Shown: positions 25,878 through 34,387 of the stretch, one piece after another
Layout: every line of letters begins with the position of its first letter
How positions within the stretch are numbered: the stretch's first letter is position 1
Source of the DNA: Flavobacterium sp.
GTDB lineage: Bacteria; Bacteroidota; Bacteroidia; Flavobacteriales; Flavobacteriaceae
Direction of reading: 5' to 3'
Assembly: GCF_039595935.1 (NCBI RefSeq)
Contig: NZ_JBCNKR010000006.1
Location: 2,638,001-2,702,000 of the forward strand
Length of the DNA stretch: 64,000 bases
Translations under genes and position numbers: made by a program
The notes under the pieces: generated by a model
The model's database searches: none
What the model saw: the letters and a program-made list of their open reading frames with translations, nothing else
Told to the model about the DNA's origin: nothing

Positions 25878-27152
25878 ATGCAACGCGACGAACAAATTTT
25901 TGATCTTATACAAGAAGAAAAAGAAAGACAAATTCACGGATTAGAGCTTATTGCTTCTGAAAACTTTGTAAGTGATGAGGTAATGCAGGCTGCCGGCTCT
26001 GTATTAACTAATAAATATGCTGAGGGGTATCCTGGCAAAAGATATTACGGAGGCTGCGAAGTAGTTGACGTTATTGAGCAGATTGCAATTGACAGAGCTA
26101 AAGAATTGTTTGGAGCTGAATATGCAAACGTACAGCCTCACTCAGGTTCTCAGGCAAATACAGCAGTTTATCACGCTTGTTTAAATCCTGGAGATACTAT
26201 TTTAGGTTTTGATTTATCACACGGAGGTCACTTAACTCACGGTTCACCAGTAAACTTCTCAGGACGTTTATACCGTCCGGTTTTCTACGGTGTAGATGCT
26301 GAAACTGGTCGTTTAGATTATGATAAAATTCAGGAAATTGCTACTAAAGAACAGCCAAAATTAATCATCGCTGGAGCTTCTGCTTATTCTCGTGATATGG
26401 ATTTTGCTCGTTTCAGACAAATTGCAGACAGCGTAGGAGCGATCTTATTTGCTGATATTTCGCACCCAGCTGGTCTTATTGCAAAAGGATTATTAAGCGA
26501 TCCAATTCCACATTGCCACATTGTTTCGACAACAACACATAAAACACTAAGAGGACCACGTGGAGGTTTGATTTTAATGGGTAAAGATTTCCCAAATCCA
26601 CAAGGATTAACAACTCCAAAAGGAGAAATCAGAATGATGTCTTCATTATTAGACTTAGCTGTTTTCCCAGGAAATCAAGGTGGACCTTTAATGCATATTA
26701 TTGCTGCTAAAGCGGTTGCTTTTGGTGAAGCTCTTAAAGATGAGTTCTTTACTTACGCAATGCAATTACAAAAAAATGCAAAGGCAATGGCAGATGCTTT
26801 CGTAAAAAGAGGTTACAACATTATCTCTGGCGGAACAGATAACCACATGATGCTTATCGATTTAAGAAATAAAAATATTTCTGGAAAAGAAGCTGAAAAC
26901 GCATTAGTAAAAGCTGAAATTACAGTAAACAAAAACATGGTTCCTTTTGACGATAAATCACCATTTATCACTTCTGGAATTCGCGTTGGAACAGCTGCAA
27001 TCACAACTCGTGGTTTAGTTGAAAAAGATATGGAAACAATCGTAGCTTTAATTGATAAAGTTCTTACAGATCATACAAACGAAGATCTTATCGAAGAAGT
27101 TGCTGAAGAAGTAAACGAATTAATGAGCGAAAGACCAATTTTTGCATATTAA
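25878..27152 (+). CDS. glyA: Serine hydroxymethyltransferase
   Basis: 424 residues. PLP enzyme interconverting serine and glycine with tetrahydrofolate, the main one-carbon source. Motifs are LIASENFVSDEVMQAAGS, YPGKRYYGGCEVVD, DISHPAGLIA and the PLP lysine in STTTHKTLRGPRGG (Lys222). The start at 25878 (MQRDEQIFDL) is used because a -7 promoter box covers the upstream in-frame extension. It diverges from fumarylacetoacetase. Confidence 0.96.
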   Translation: MQRDEQIFDLIQEEKERQIHGLELIASENFVSDEVMQAAGSVLTNKYAEGYPGKRYYGGCEVVDVIEQIAIDRAKELFGAEYANVQPHSGSQANTAVYHACLNPGDTILGFDLSHGGHLTHGSPVNFSGRLYRPVFYGVDAETGRLDYDKIQEIATKEQPKLIIAGASAYSRDMDFARFRQIADSVGAILFADISHPAGLIAKGLLSDPIPHCHIVSTTTHKTLRGPRGGLILMGKDFPNPQGLTTPKGEIRMMSSLLDLAVFPGNQGGPLMHIIAAKAVAFGEALKDEFFTYAMQLQKNAKAMADAFVKRGYNIISGGTDNHMMLIDLRNKNISGKEAENALVKAEITVNKNMVPFDDKSPFITSGIRVGTAAITTRGLVEKDMETIVALIDKVLTDHTNEDLIEEVAEEVNELMSERPIFAY

Positions 27153-27159
27153 TTAGTTT

Positions 27160-27275
27160 AAAGTTTCAGGTTTTAAGTTTAAAGTTTTGTAATGCGAAAA
27201 TAAACGTATTATGAAACTTTAAACTTTTTTCGTTTAGAAAAGAAAACTTGAAACTTTAAACAAATAAACCTTAAA
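27160..27275. repeat. GTTTAAAGTTTCAGG-word inverted repeat
   Basis: The spacer between glyA and miaE carries GTTTAAAGTTT words near 27161-27188. Complementary AAACTTTAAAC words follow near 27213-27225 and 27247-27262, forming a long imperfect hairpin. It is the same word family as the outer arms at 52129-52251 and 59062-59158. Confidence 0.55.
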
Positions 27276-27286
27276 CAAAAAATAAA

Positions 27287-27880
27287 ATGGGCGTATTAAG
27301 ATTACAATTGCCAACCGACCCAAGATGGGTAAATATTGTTGAGAAAAACATAGAAGAAATCTTAACAGATCATGCTTGGTGCGAGCAGAAAGCCGCAACA
27401 AATGCGATTACGATTATTACAAACAATCCGGAGCATCAGGATTTGGTTAAAGATTTACTGGCTTTGGTAAAAGAAGAAGTAGATCATTTTGAACAAGTAC
27501 ATAATATCATCATCAAAAGAGGATTAAAATTAGGACGTGAACGTAAAGATGAATACGTAAACGAATTATACCAATACATGAAAAGAAGCGGAGACGGAAG
27601 CCGGGTTTCGGGTCTTGTAGAAAGATTATTGTTTTCTGCAATGATCGAAGCCAGAAGCTGCGAACGTTTTAAAGTACTTTCTGAAAATATTCAGGACGAA
27701 GAACTTGCCGTTTTTTACAGAGAATTAATGGAAAGCGAAGCAGGACATTATACGACTTTCATTACTTACGCACGTAAATACGGAGTAGGAATTGATGTTG
27801 AAAAACGCTGGAGAGAATGGCTGGCTTTTGAAGAATCAATTATTACCAATTACGGAAAAAACGAAACGATTCACGGGTAA
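27287..27880 (+). CDS. miaE: tRNA-(ms2io6A37) hydroxylase MiaE
   Basis: 197 residues with a ferritin-like four-helix di-iron fold. The Glu/His ligands can be followed in LTDHAWCEQKAATNA, VKEEVDHFEQVHNI, FSAMIEARSCERFKVL and MESEAGHYTTF. The family hydroxylates the isopentenyl side chain of ms2i6A37 in tRNA using O2. MiaB/MiaA are not in view. It follows glyA on the same strand after a repeat-filled spacer. Confidence 0.88.
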   Translation: MGVLRLQLPTDPRWVNIVEKNIEEILTDHAWCEQKAATNAITIITNNPEHQDLVKDLLALVKEEVDHFEQVHNIIIKRGLKLGRERKDEYVNELYQYMKRSGDGSRVSGLVERLLFSAMIEARSCERFKVLSENIQDEELAVFYRELMESEAGHYTTFITYARKYGVGIDVEKRWREWLAFEESIITNYGKNETIHG

Positions 27881-27912
27881 AAGGTATAGTGATTAATTAA
27901 TTCAGGCAAAAT

Positions 27913-28452
27913 ATGAAACTATCGAGGCCTACTTTAATGTTATATTTAATTATTGGGATTATAGTCGCATTGCAAGTATTTTATTTAGATCCTTATGTTA
28001 AAGGAAAATATTTTTACAGTGATATTGATGCTTTTAAGAAAGAATCTTGCAAATATTCATTTGTTTTACCATCGATATTATTTATAATATTTTTAATCAT
28101 CGGATTGAAAAAGAATGTAATTAATAAAACTTTCTTTTTCTCCATTTTTGTAGTTTTTCTTTTTGTTGTTATTTCTTCTAAACGATTAACAGATAATGTT
28201 TTACTATATTTTAATTCCAAAACAAAAGCTGAGAAAATCAGTAAAAACTATGTTGTTTTGAGGAATGATGAGAATAAAGTATTTCATATTTATGATAATA
28301 AGAAAGAATTTATTCTGTCTGAAGATCTACTAAACAAAATAGATTCCATAAGATTAAAAAGAAAGCTGAAGTCTTTATACAAATTGCGAAATAACGATAC
28401 ATTAAAGATTGAATATAAAATAGGTTTCCTTAATGTAAAATATTTAGAATAA
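27913..28452 (+). CDS. Unknown membrane protein
   Basis: 179 residues, not recognised. Three membrane segments (about residues 8-27, 49-64 and 73-90) precede a basic, Lys/Asn-rich soluble tail of about 85 residues ending KIEYKIGFLNVKYLE. The organisation resembles the small unknown proteins at 3063 and 63322. It lies 32 bp after miaE and may be cotranscribed with it. The spacer that follows is filled with ATCCGCG and CTAAAT words. Confidence 0.6.
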   Translation: MKLSRPTLMLYLIIGIIVALQVFYLDPYVKGKYFYSDIDAFKKESCKYSFVLPSILFIIFLIIGLKKNVINKTFFFSIFVVFLFVVISSKRLTDNVLLYFNSKTKAEKISKNYVVLRNDENKVFHIYDNKKEFILSEDLLNKIDSIRLKRKLKSLYKLRNNDTLKIEYKIGFLNVKYLE

Positions 28453-28559
28453 AAATCCGCATCAAATCCGCGTTTTCACGAAGTGAATGCGTATCATCCG
28501 CGTGCCAAAATTAACACGCATTTTAAATCTTAAATCTACAATCTAAATTCTAAAATCAT

Positions 28560-28567
28560 TACATTTG
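28560..28567 (+). promoter_or_regulatory. Probable -7 box of guaC
   Basis: TACATTTG matches TAnnTTTG and ends 22 nt before the guaC ATG. No TTTG lies at the expected upstream distance, where repeat-like ATCTAAAT words occur. Confidence 0.45.
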
Positions 28568-28589
28568 AAAGTAACCAAAATTTTCAATT

Positions 28590-29630
28590 ATGAGAATAGA
28601 AATGGATTTAAAGCTTGGGTTTAAAGACGTAATGTTCAGACCAAAAAGATCAACGCTCAAAAGCAGATCTGAAGTTTCTTTAGAACGAAATTTCAAGTTT
28701 TTGCACAGTACTTCAGAGTGGACAGGAATTCCAATTATGGCCGCCAATATGGATACAGTGGGAACTTTTGAAATAGCTCAGGTTTTAGCAAAAGAAAAAC
28801 TTTTCACGGCAATTCATAAACACTATACTTTAGAAGAATGGAATAACTTCTTAAAAAATGCCACACCAGATTTCTATAATTATATTGCGATAAGCACCGG
28901 AACAGGACAGGAAGATTTTGAGAAAATTGGAAAAGTAATTACAGCAAATCCTTCATTGAAATTTATTTGTATTGACGTTGCTAACGGATATTCAGAGCAT
29001 TTTGTTGAATTTCTAAAGAAAACCCGAACACAATATCCGGATAAAATAATTATTGCCGGAAATGTTGTAACAGGTGAAATGACCGAAGAATTACTTTTGG
29101 CTGGAGCCGATATTGTAAAAGTTGGTATTGGACCGGGCTCTGTATGCACAACACGTGTAAAAACAGGAGTTGGTTATCCACAGCTTTCTGCAATTATCGA
29201 ATGTGCAGATGCCGCGCACGGTTTAGGCGGACACATTATCAGTGATGGAGGCTGTACAACTCCGGGTGATGTTGCAAAAGCTTTTGGTGCAGGATCTGAT
29301 TTTGTAATGTTAGGCGGAATGCTTGCCGGACACACCGAAAGCGGAGGTGAGCTTATCGAAATAAACGGTGAAAAATTCAAACAATTTTACGGAATGAGTT
29401 CGGCAACGGCAATGGAAAAACATTCAGGTGGAGTTGCAGAATACAGAGCAAGTGAAGGAAAAACAGTAAAAGTTCCGTTTAGGGGAAATGTCATTCATAC
29501 CGTTCTGGATATTTTGGGAGGATTACGCAGTACTTGTACGTATGTAGGCGCTCCGAGGCTAAAAGAACTTTCAAAACGAACAACCTTCATCCGCGTAAGC
29601 GAGCAGGAAAATCAGGTTTATACAAATTAA
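28590..29630 (+). CDS. guaC: GMP reductase
   Basis: 346 residues. NADPH-dependent deamination of GMP to IMP. It has the TIM-barrel signature GIGPGSVCTTRVKTGVGYPQ with the catalytic Cys186, and SDGGCTTPGDVAKAFGAG for phosphate binding. The short length without CBS domains and the YRASEGKTVKVPFRG flap separate it from IMP dehydrogenase. It is preceded by a -7-like box and followed within 20 bp by a GNAT gene. Confidence 0.9.
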   Translation: MRIEMDLKLGFKDVMFRPKRSTLKSRSEVSLERNFKFLHSTSEWTGIPIMAANMDTVGTFEIAQVLAKEKLFTAIHKHYTLEEWNNFLKNATPDFYNYIAISTGTGQEDFEKIGKVITANPSLKFICIDVANGYSEHFVEFLKKTRTQYPDKIIIAGNVVTGEMTEELLLAGADIVKVGIGPGSVCTTRVKTGVGYPQLSAIIECADAAHGLGGHIISDGGCTTPGDVAKAFGAGSDFVMLGGMLAGHTESGGELIEINGEKFKQFYGMSSATAMEKHSGGVAEYRASEGKTVKVPFRGNVIHTVLDILGGLRSTCTYVGAPRLKELSKRTTFIRVSEQENQVYTN

Positions 29631-29648
29631 AATATTTCAGAATTCAAT

Positions 29649-30146
29649 ATGATTACTATTTCAGACGCAGGTTTAAGTGATATAAAAACAATTCAAAAAA
29701 TCACAAATATGACCTGGCCAATTACTTACGGCGAAATTTTGACAAAAGAACAATTAGATTATATGTTAGATTTAATTTATTCTGATGAAGCTCTAACAAA
29801 GCAAATAGAGAATAAAGAACAATTGTTTTATCTAATTTCTGATTCAGAATCTACGATTGGTTTTATCGGAATTGAGCATAATTATAACAATCAAGCCATT
29901 ACAAAAATCCATAAAATTTATCTTCTGCCGGAAACACAGGGAAAAGGTTACGGAAAAACAGTTTTTGAATCCATTGAAAAAATGGCTTTAGAAAACAATT
30001 CAAAAAACCTTTTATTAAATGTAAACCGTTTTAATACGGCTTTAAATTTCTATAAAAAATTAGGTTTTGAAATTAAGGAAACCGTTGACATTGAAATTGG
30101 AAATGGATATTTGATGGAGGATTATGTAATGGGGAAAAAGCTCTAA
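29649..30146 (+). CDS. GNAT family N-acetyltransferase
   Basis: 165 residues. The acetyl-CoA-binding motif A is visible as IYLLPETQGKGYGKTVFESI (residues 96-115, QGKGYG core), followed by NLLLNVNRFNTALNFYKKLGFEI typical of motif B. The acceptor substrate cannot be read from sequence. It follows guaC closely on the same strand and is convergent with a secreted unknown protein 2 bp away. Confidence 0.85.
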   Translation: MITISDAGLSDIKTIQKITNMTWPITYGEILTKEQLDYMLDLIYSDEALTKQIENKEQLFYLISDSESTIGFIGIEHNYNNQAITKIHKIYLLPETQGKGYGKTVFESIEKMALENNSKNLLLNVNRFNTALNFYKKLGFEIKETVDIEIGNGYLMEDYVMGKKL

Positions 30147-30147
30147 T

Positions 30148-30615
30148 TTAACCAAGGGTATTTACTCGGAAATCAAAAAAAGTTTTATTGATTAAATTGT
30201 ATTTTATATTCCAATAATAACTTCCGCCATCTGAAATATCCTGCCATTCAGTTTTCCATTTTTCTTTTTTGTTTCTGTTAAAAGGATGGTCTGTATTTTC
30301 TCTCCAGAGAAAATTTACATAAATAATCTTTTGGCCTTTCTCGTTAAAAATGCCAAAATATTGTCTGTTGTAGTTATTTAAATTTTTATGTATTAATGGA
30401 TTGAATTTATTAGTATTGATAATTTCTATATTCTTGCCTAATAAAATTTCTAATTCATTAATTTCATTTGAAGTTGGGGTAAAACGTTTCAAATTTTCAA
30501 AAAGATAACAATTATAATTTTCGGAAAATATTACTCCAATATCTCTAAATTTAGTAGTTTTTTGCGCGTATGTTAAATGAAAGATTAAAAAAAGAAGAAT
30601 AGCTAGTTTTTTCAT
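30148..30615 (-). CDS. Unknown secreted protein
   Basis: 155 residues. A clear signal peptide (MKKLAILLFLIFHLTYAQ) is followed by a Asn/Lys-rich mature part with several Tyr and Trp (YYWNIKYNLINKTFFDFRVN). No family recognised. It ends 2 bp from the convergent GNAT gene with no terminator between them. Confidence 0.65.
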   Translation of the reverse strand: MKKLAILLFLIFHLTYAQKTTKFRDIGVIFSENYNCYLFENLKRFTPTSNEINELEILLGKNIEIINTNKFNPLIHKNLNNYNRQYFGIFNEKGQKIIYVNFLWRENTDHPFNRNKKEKWKTEWQDISDGGSYYWNIKYNLINKTFFDFRVNTLG

Positions 30616-30645
30616 TTATCTTATTTTGTTAAAATTAAATATTAT

Positions 30646-31224
30646 TCAACTCACAATAACATCATGCTTAAACAATAACCCTTTTACTTCTTTCAAAGAA
30701 AAAACAGCCTTTTTCAATTTAGTTTTAGACGGATCAATTGTATAGTTATAACTCGTTTTAAAATCGGCTTTGTTGGCGATGGCCTTGTTGAATTCTGAAC
30801 GGTACAAATCGCAATTATCAAAAATAGCACTTGTGAGATCAGCTGCCATAAAATCAACGGCAATCAAACTGCAATTGGTAAAGGGAGTTCCTTTTAATTT
30901 TAAAGTATAAAATTTCGAAAAGTCCAGAATACAGTCATTAAAATGAACTTCGAAAATGAGTTTATCACACATAGCGAAATTCACTTCTTTAATTTCGCAT
31001 CGATTAAAAGTAACCGTTCTTAACGCCACATAATTAATTTTAGCTTCGCTGAAAATACAATCGTTAAAAACACAGTCGATAAAAGTAACAGCTAAAAAAG
31101 TGCAGGCAGAAAAATTACAATTATTAAAAACGCAGCCTTCAAAGTCTTTAAAGTTAAGATCGTCTTTGGCGTAAATAATAGTATTGTATTCTTTATCAAG
31201 AAAATATTCGCTTTCTTTTTTCAA
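30646..31224 (-). CDS. Pentapeptide-repeat protein
   Basis: 192 residues. From about residue 24 to 150 the chain follows the A(D/N)LXX pattern in degenerate form, with Phe/Leu at the centre of each five (FEGCVFNNCNFSACTFLAVT, then FIDCVFNDCIF, FNRCEI, FDNCDLYRSEF). This predicts a right-handed quadrilateral beta-helix, as in Qnr and MfpA. It has many Cys at the outward positions, as in Qnr-like chromosomal proteins. No signal peptide, so cytoplasmic. Gyrase protection is possible but not demonstrable here. Confidence 0.82.
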   Translation of the reverse strand: MKKESEYFLDKEYNTIIYAKDDLNFKDFEGCVFNNCNFSACTFLAVTFIDCVFNDCIFSEAKINYVALRTVTFNRCEIKEVNFAMCDKLIFEVHFNDCILDFSKFYTLKLKGTPFTNCSLIAVDFMAADLTSAIFDNCDLYRSEFNKAIANKADFKTSYNYTIDPSKTKLKKAVFSLKEVKGLLFKHDVIVS

Positions 31225-31449
31225 CTCTTTTAATAATTATTTGAGACTGAAAAGATACTACTTTACCCAAAATATTGTGGAAAATTTGTAAACAAAAATT
31301 TAGAATTTTATGATAAAAAAAGGACATCAAATCTATTTTTAAAAAGATATAATTCATTAAAAATTTATCACAAAACAGATTAGTTATAAAAAATATAATA
31401 TCTATTCATCTAATTTTGACGGTTTTTTCTATTTCTTAATTAGAATTAA

Positions 31450-31482
31450 ATTGTGTAAAGTGTTGAAAATGAATTATATTTA
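31450..31482 (+). promoter_or_regulatory. Possible promoter in the 301-bp gap before the Omp85-like gene
   Basis: ATTG (31450-31453), 21 nt, then TATATTTA (31475-31482) approximates the consensus. The rest of the 31225-31525 gap is AT-rich, with no reading frame or repeat I can support. Confidence 0.35.
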
Positions 31483-31525
31483 CAAGAGGTTTGATCTTCT
31501 AAATAGAAACTAAAATTTTTGCCGA

Positions 31526-32800
31526 ATGAAATTATTAAAAAAAATAAGTTTTCAGCATAAAATTAAAATCACAGTTCTGCTTTTTCTATTTCCTTTATTT
31601 CTAATCGCACAAACGGAAACAAATTCTCAGAATAAAGAAATATGTCCGCCTAAAACCATTTTTGAAATCTTCAAAAAAAGTGATTCCACTTTAGTTGTAA
31701 AACCTACTAAAAACAATTTCTTCCTTGTAATTCCCGCAATTGGTTCACAGCCGGCAACCGGTTTCTTTTTTGGTGCCGTCGCGCAATATACTTTCAAAGG
31801 AAAACAAGAATCAGATAAATATTCGGTAGCTAATTTGGGAATAACTTATACCGTAAAAAAACAATGGCTGATAAATGTAAAAAACAATATTCTGCTCAAA
31901 AATAACCGAATCTTTCTCAGCGGAGATTATCGGCTTTATATTTTTTCACAACCAAATTACGGACTCGGAACAGATATAATTCCGCCAAGACGCGATCAGG
32001 ATTCTAATTTCAGCATTGATTCTTTGGCGCAGGCGATGGATTATAATTATTTCAAATTTCATCAAACCGCCTCTTTTGAAGTGCGGAAGAATTTTTATTT
32101 TGGCGGAGGTGTCAATATCGATTGGTATACCAATATAAAAGACAAAGAATTAGATGTCGAAAACGGAAATTTTACCTATCATTATAACTATAGTAAAGAA
32201 CACGGTTTTGATGATTTAGAATATTTTTTAACCGGAGTAAGTTTAAATCTTGTTTACGACTCACGCGATAATCAGGTGAATTCTTCCCACGGCTGGTTTG
32301 CCAATATCAATTATCGTTTCAATCCGGTTTTATTCCATAACCAGAAATACAGCAACGTTTTGTATGCAGAATATCGAAATTTCATTCCCCTTTCGCAGAA
32401 AAACGAGCGATATATTCTCGGAATCTGGGCTTACGGACAATTTGTTACCAGAGGCGAAGTTCCGTATTTAAATTTGCCTGCAATAGGCTGGGATCAGCGC
32501 AGCAGGAGCGGAGAAGGTTATACACAGGGATTATTTAGAGGAAATGGACTTATATACCTTTCAACTGAATTTCGATTTCCCATAACCTGTAATCAAATGC
32601 TTAGCGGTGTGGCTTTTACTAATTTTGTAACGGCAAGCAACAAAGATAATGATGTATCACTTTTTCATGCTATTCAGCCATCAGCCGGACTTGGACTTCG
32701 AATATTAATTGACAAAAAAACACGTACGAATTTAGTTGTCGATAATGCCTGGGGAAATAATTCGAAAGGATTTTATCTTAATGCCGGGGAAACTTTCTAA
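31526..32800 (+). CDS. Omp85/BamA-type outer-membrane barrel without POTRA domains
   Basis: 424 residues. A basic N-terminus and hydrophobic segment (about 15-28, ending LIAQ) form the signal peptide. The mature protein matches the surface-antigen D15 barrel, with LIPAIGSQPATGFFFGA-like first strand, LVYDSRDNQVNSSHGWF and the YTQGLFRGNGLIYLSTEFR strand (RGN motif of lid loop 6 type). No POTRA repeats are present. Outer-membrane transport or assembly is inferred; BamA itself is much longer. Confidence 0.75.
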   Translation: MKLLKKISFQHKIKITVLLFLFPLFLIAQTETNSQNKEICPPKTIFEIFKKSDSTLVVKPTKNNFFLVIPAIGSQPATGFFFGAVAQYTFKGKQESDKYSVANLGITYTVKKQWLINVKNNILLKNNRIFLSGDYRLYIFSQPNYGLGTDIIPPRRDQDSNFSIDSLAQAMDYNYFKFHQTASFEVRKNFYFGGGVNIDWYTNIKDKELDVENGNFTYHYNYSKEHGFDDLEYFLTGVSLNLVYDSRDNQVNSSHGWFANINYRFNPVLFHNQKYSNVLYAEYRNFIPLSQKNERYILGIWAYGQFVTRGEVPYLNLPAIGWDQRSRSGEGYTQGLFRGNGLIYLSTEFRFPITCNQMLSGVAFTNFVTASNKDNDVSLFHAIQPSAGLGLRILIDKKTRTNLVVDNAWGNNSKGFYLNAGETF

Positions 32801-32809
32801 AATAGCATG

Positions 32810-32827
32810 TTTTTTTTTTTTTTTTTT
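32810..32827. repeat. T18 homopolymer
   Basis: A run of 18 T directly after the Omp85-like gene. No stem precedes it, so it is not a canonical terminator. Runs of this length are prone to slippage and to sequencing error. Confidence 0.8.
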
Positions 32828-32930
32828 AGTGTAAGTATTTGATATTGTGAATTTTATATTTAAAAATGTAAGAAATTACAATAAAAAATATTAAATTTGG
32901 CTAACCATTTAACTTTCAAACACATAATTT

Positions 32931-33551
32931 ATGAAACAGTACAGTTTATTATTAGCTGCGTTTCTGTCGGTGATAGGAATGCAGGCTCAGGATGCAAGGT
33001 CATTTTCACTTAATTTGTATGGTGGTTATAACTTTTCAGATAAGTTGGAATATGACGGTTATTCTGCAACAATTGAAGATGGTTTTCAATACGGAGCAGG
33101 ATTTGAGTATTTCTTTTCAACAAATAATTCATTTGAGGTAAAATATTTAAGAACAGATGTTAAAATACCAGTGTATGGTCCATTAGGCACTCAACTAAAT
33201 TCAAGTGATGATAAAGGAGCATTTAACTTCATTCTTGCAGATTTTACACATTATTTTGATACCGGTACAAATCTTCTGCCTTATTTAGGTGCGGGTGCGG
33301 GTGTTGGTATTGTTGAAACGCCTCAAAGCGGTAGTGGAACTTACTTTGCCTGGGATATTAAAGGAGGCGTAAAAATTAAAACAGCATCAATAGTTTCTGT
33401 AAATATTAATGCTTACTTACAATCTATGTCAGCTGCAGTTGGAGACAGTTATTATTGGACATACTGGTATGGACCAGTTGCAGTTGAAGATTATGTTTCT
33501 ACTTTTCAATTTGGATTAGGAGCAGTTTTGAGCTTTAATTTTAAGAAGTAA
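32931..33551 (+). CDS. Small outer-membrane beta-barrel protein
   Basis: 206 residues. The signal peptide is MKQYSLLLAAFLSVIGMQAQ. Alternating hydrophobic strands (RSFSLNLYGGYNFS, GFEYFFSTNNSFEVKYL, LLPYLGAGAGVGI, STFQFGLGAVLSFNFKK) and the terminal Phe-Lys-Lys fit an eight-strand OmpX/OmpW-like barrel. No ligand can be inferred. The gene is followed by its own terminator. Confidence 0.75.
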   Translation: MKQYSLLLAAFLSVIGMQAQDARSFSLNLYGGYNFSDKLEYDGYSATIEDGFQYGAGFEYFFSTNNSFEVKYLRTDVKIPVYGPLGTQLNSSDDKGAFNFILADFTHYFDTGTNLLPYLGAGAGVGIVETPQSGSGTYFAWDIKGGVKIKTASIVSVNINAYLQSMSAAVGDSYYWTYWYGPVAVEDYVSTFQFGLGAVLSFNFKK

Positions 33552-33582
33552 TAAAATTTTGAGTTAAACGAAAATATTTAAC

Positions 33583-33612
33583 AAAAAGCAGCCAAATCAG
33601 GCTGCTTTTTTT
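33583..33612 (+). terminator. Intrinsic terminator of the small barrel gene
   Basis: The stem AAAAAGCAGCC (33583-33593) with 33600-33610 and a T-run separates this gene from the two-component system. Confidence 0.88.
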
Positions 33613-33687
33613 GTGTCTCAATCGTAATTGTTCATAATTAAATCATAATTTCTATCCGTTATGAGTACTATTTTTGAAGTCAATCCT

Positions 33688-33695
33688 TATTTTTG
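33688..33695 (+). promoter_or_regulatory. Probable -7 box of the response-regulator gene
   Basis: TATTTTTG ends 17 nt before the ATG at 33713. A second identical box is at 33669-33676. Neither has a clear TTTG at 19-21 nt, so the tandem boxes are only candidates. Confidence 0.42.
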
Positions 33696-33712
33696 TTGTA
33701 TATACAAATTAT

Positions 33713-34386
33713 ATGAAGTTACTAATAGTCGAAGATGAACCCAATCTTTTATCTATTTTAAGAAAAGGATTTGCGGAAAACAACAACGAAGTAAGTGTCG
33801 CTCTCGATGGTAAAACTGCCTTGGAGATGATTCATAATTATAACTTTGATGTTGTCATTTTAGACGTTATGCTGCCGGATATTAACGGAATCGAAATCTG
33901 CAGAAGACTTCGCGCCAGCAAAAATTTCGTTCCAATTTTACTTTTAACTGCTTTAGGAACTTCAGAAAATATTGTAACAGGACTTAATTCCGGCGCCGAT
34001 GATTATTTGGTTAAGCCTTTTAAATTTGGCGAACTCGACGCAAGAGTAAACGCTCTCAACAGAAGAGCGCATCAGGAAACCGATAAAATCGACGTTATTA
34101 CCATTGGCGATTTAGAAATTAACGGACGTGCCAAAACGGTAAAAAGAGATGGCGAACCGATAATTTTAACGGCAAAAGAGTTTAAATTGCTGTATTATCT
34201 CGGTAAAAATGCCGGAAGAATTGTTTCCCGCGACCAGATTTTAGATAACGTCTGGGATATCAACTTTGATATGAATACCAATGTTGTCGATGTATATATT
34301 ACTTATTTAAGAAAAAAGTTGATAAACCTTTTAAAACCAAACTAATTCATACCATGAAAGGTTTAGGTTATGTTATAAAGACATAA
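33713..34386 (+). CDS. OmpR-family response regulator, frameshifted near its end
   Basis: The receiver domain has Asp51, Thr79 and Lys101; a winged-helix DNA-binding domain follows. The start is the ATG at 33713. In the zero frame the protein stops at 34345 after 210 residues with an aberrant tail. Reading one base back after the A6 run at 34312-34317 restores KPFKTKLIHTMKGLGYVIKT and a stop at 34384-34386, giving 224 residues, the usual length. The zero-frame codons there form A AAA AAG, the dnaX-type -1 slippery heptamer. The restored stop lies 1 bp before the kinase ATG. It may be programmed frameshifting, a mutation or a sequencing error. Confidence 0.85.
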
Positions 34387-34387
34387 A

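Noticed and set aside
30146..30148. Terminator between the GNAT gene and the secreted unknown protein
   Set aside because: The genes are separated by about one base; I found no hairpin with a T-run there.
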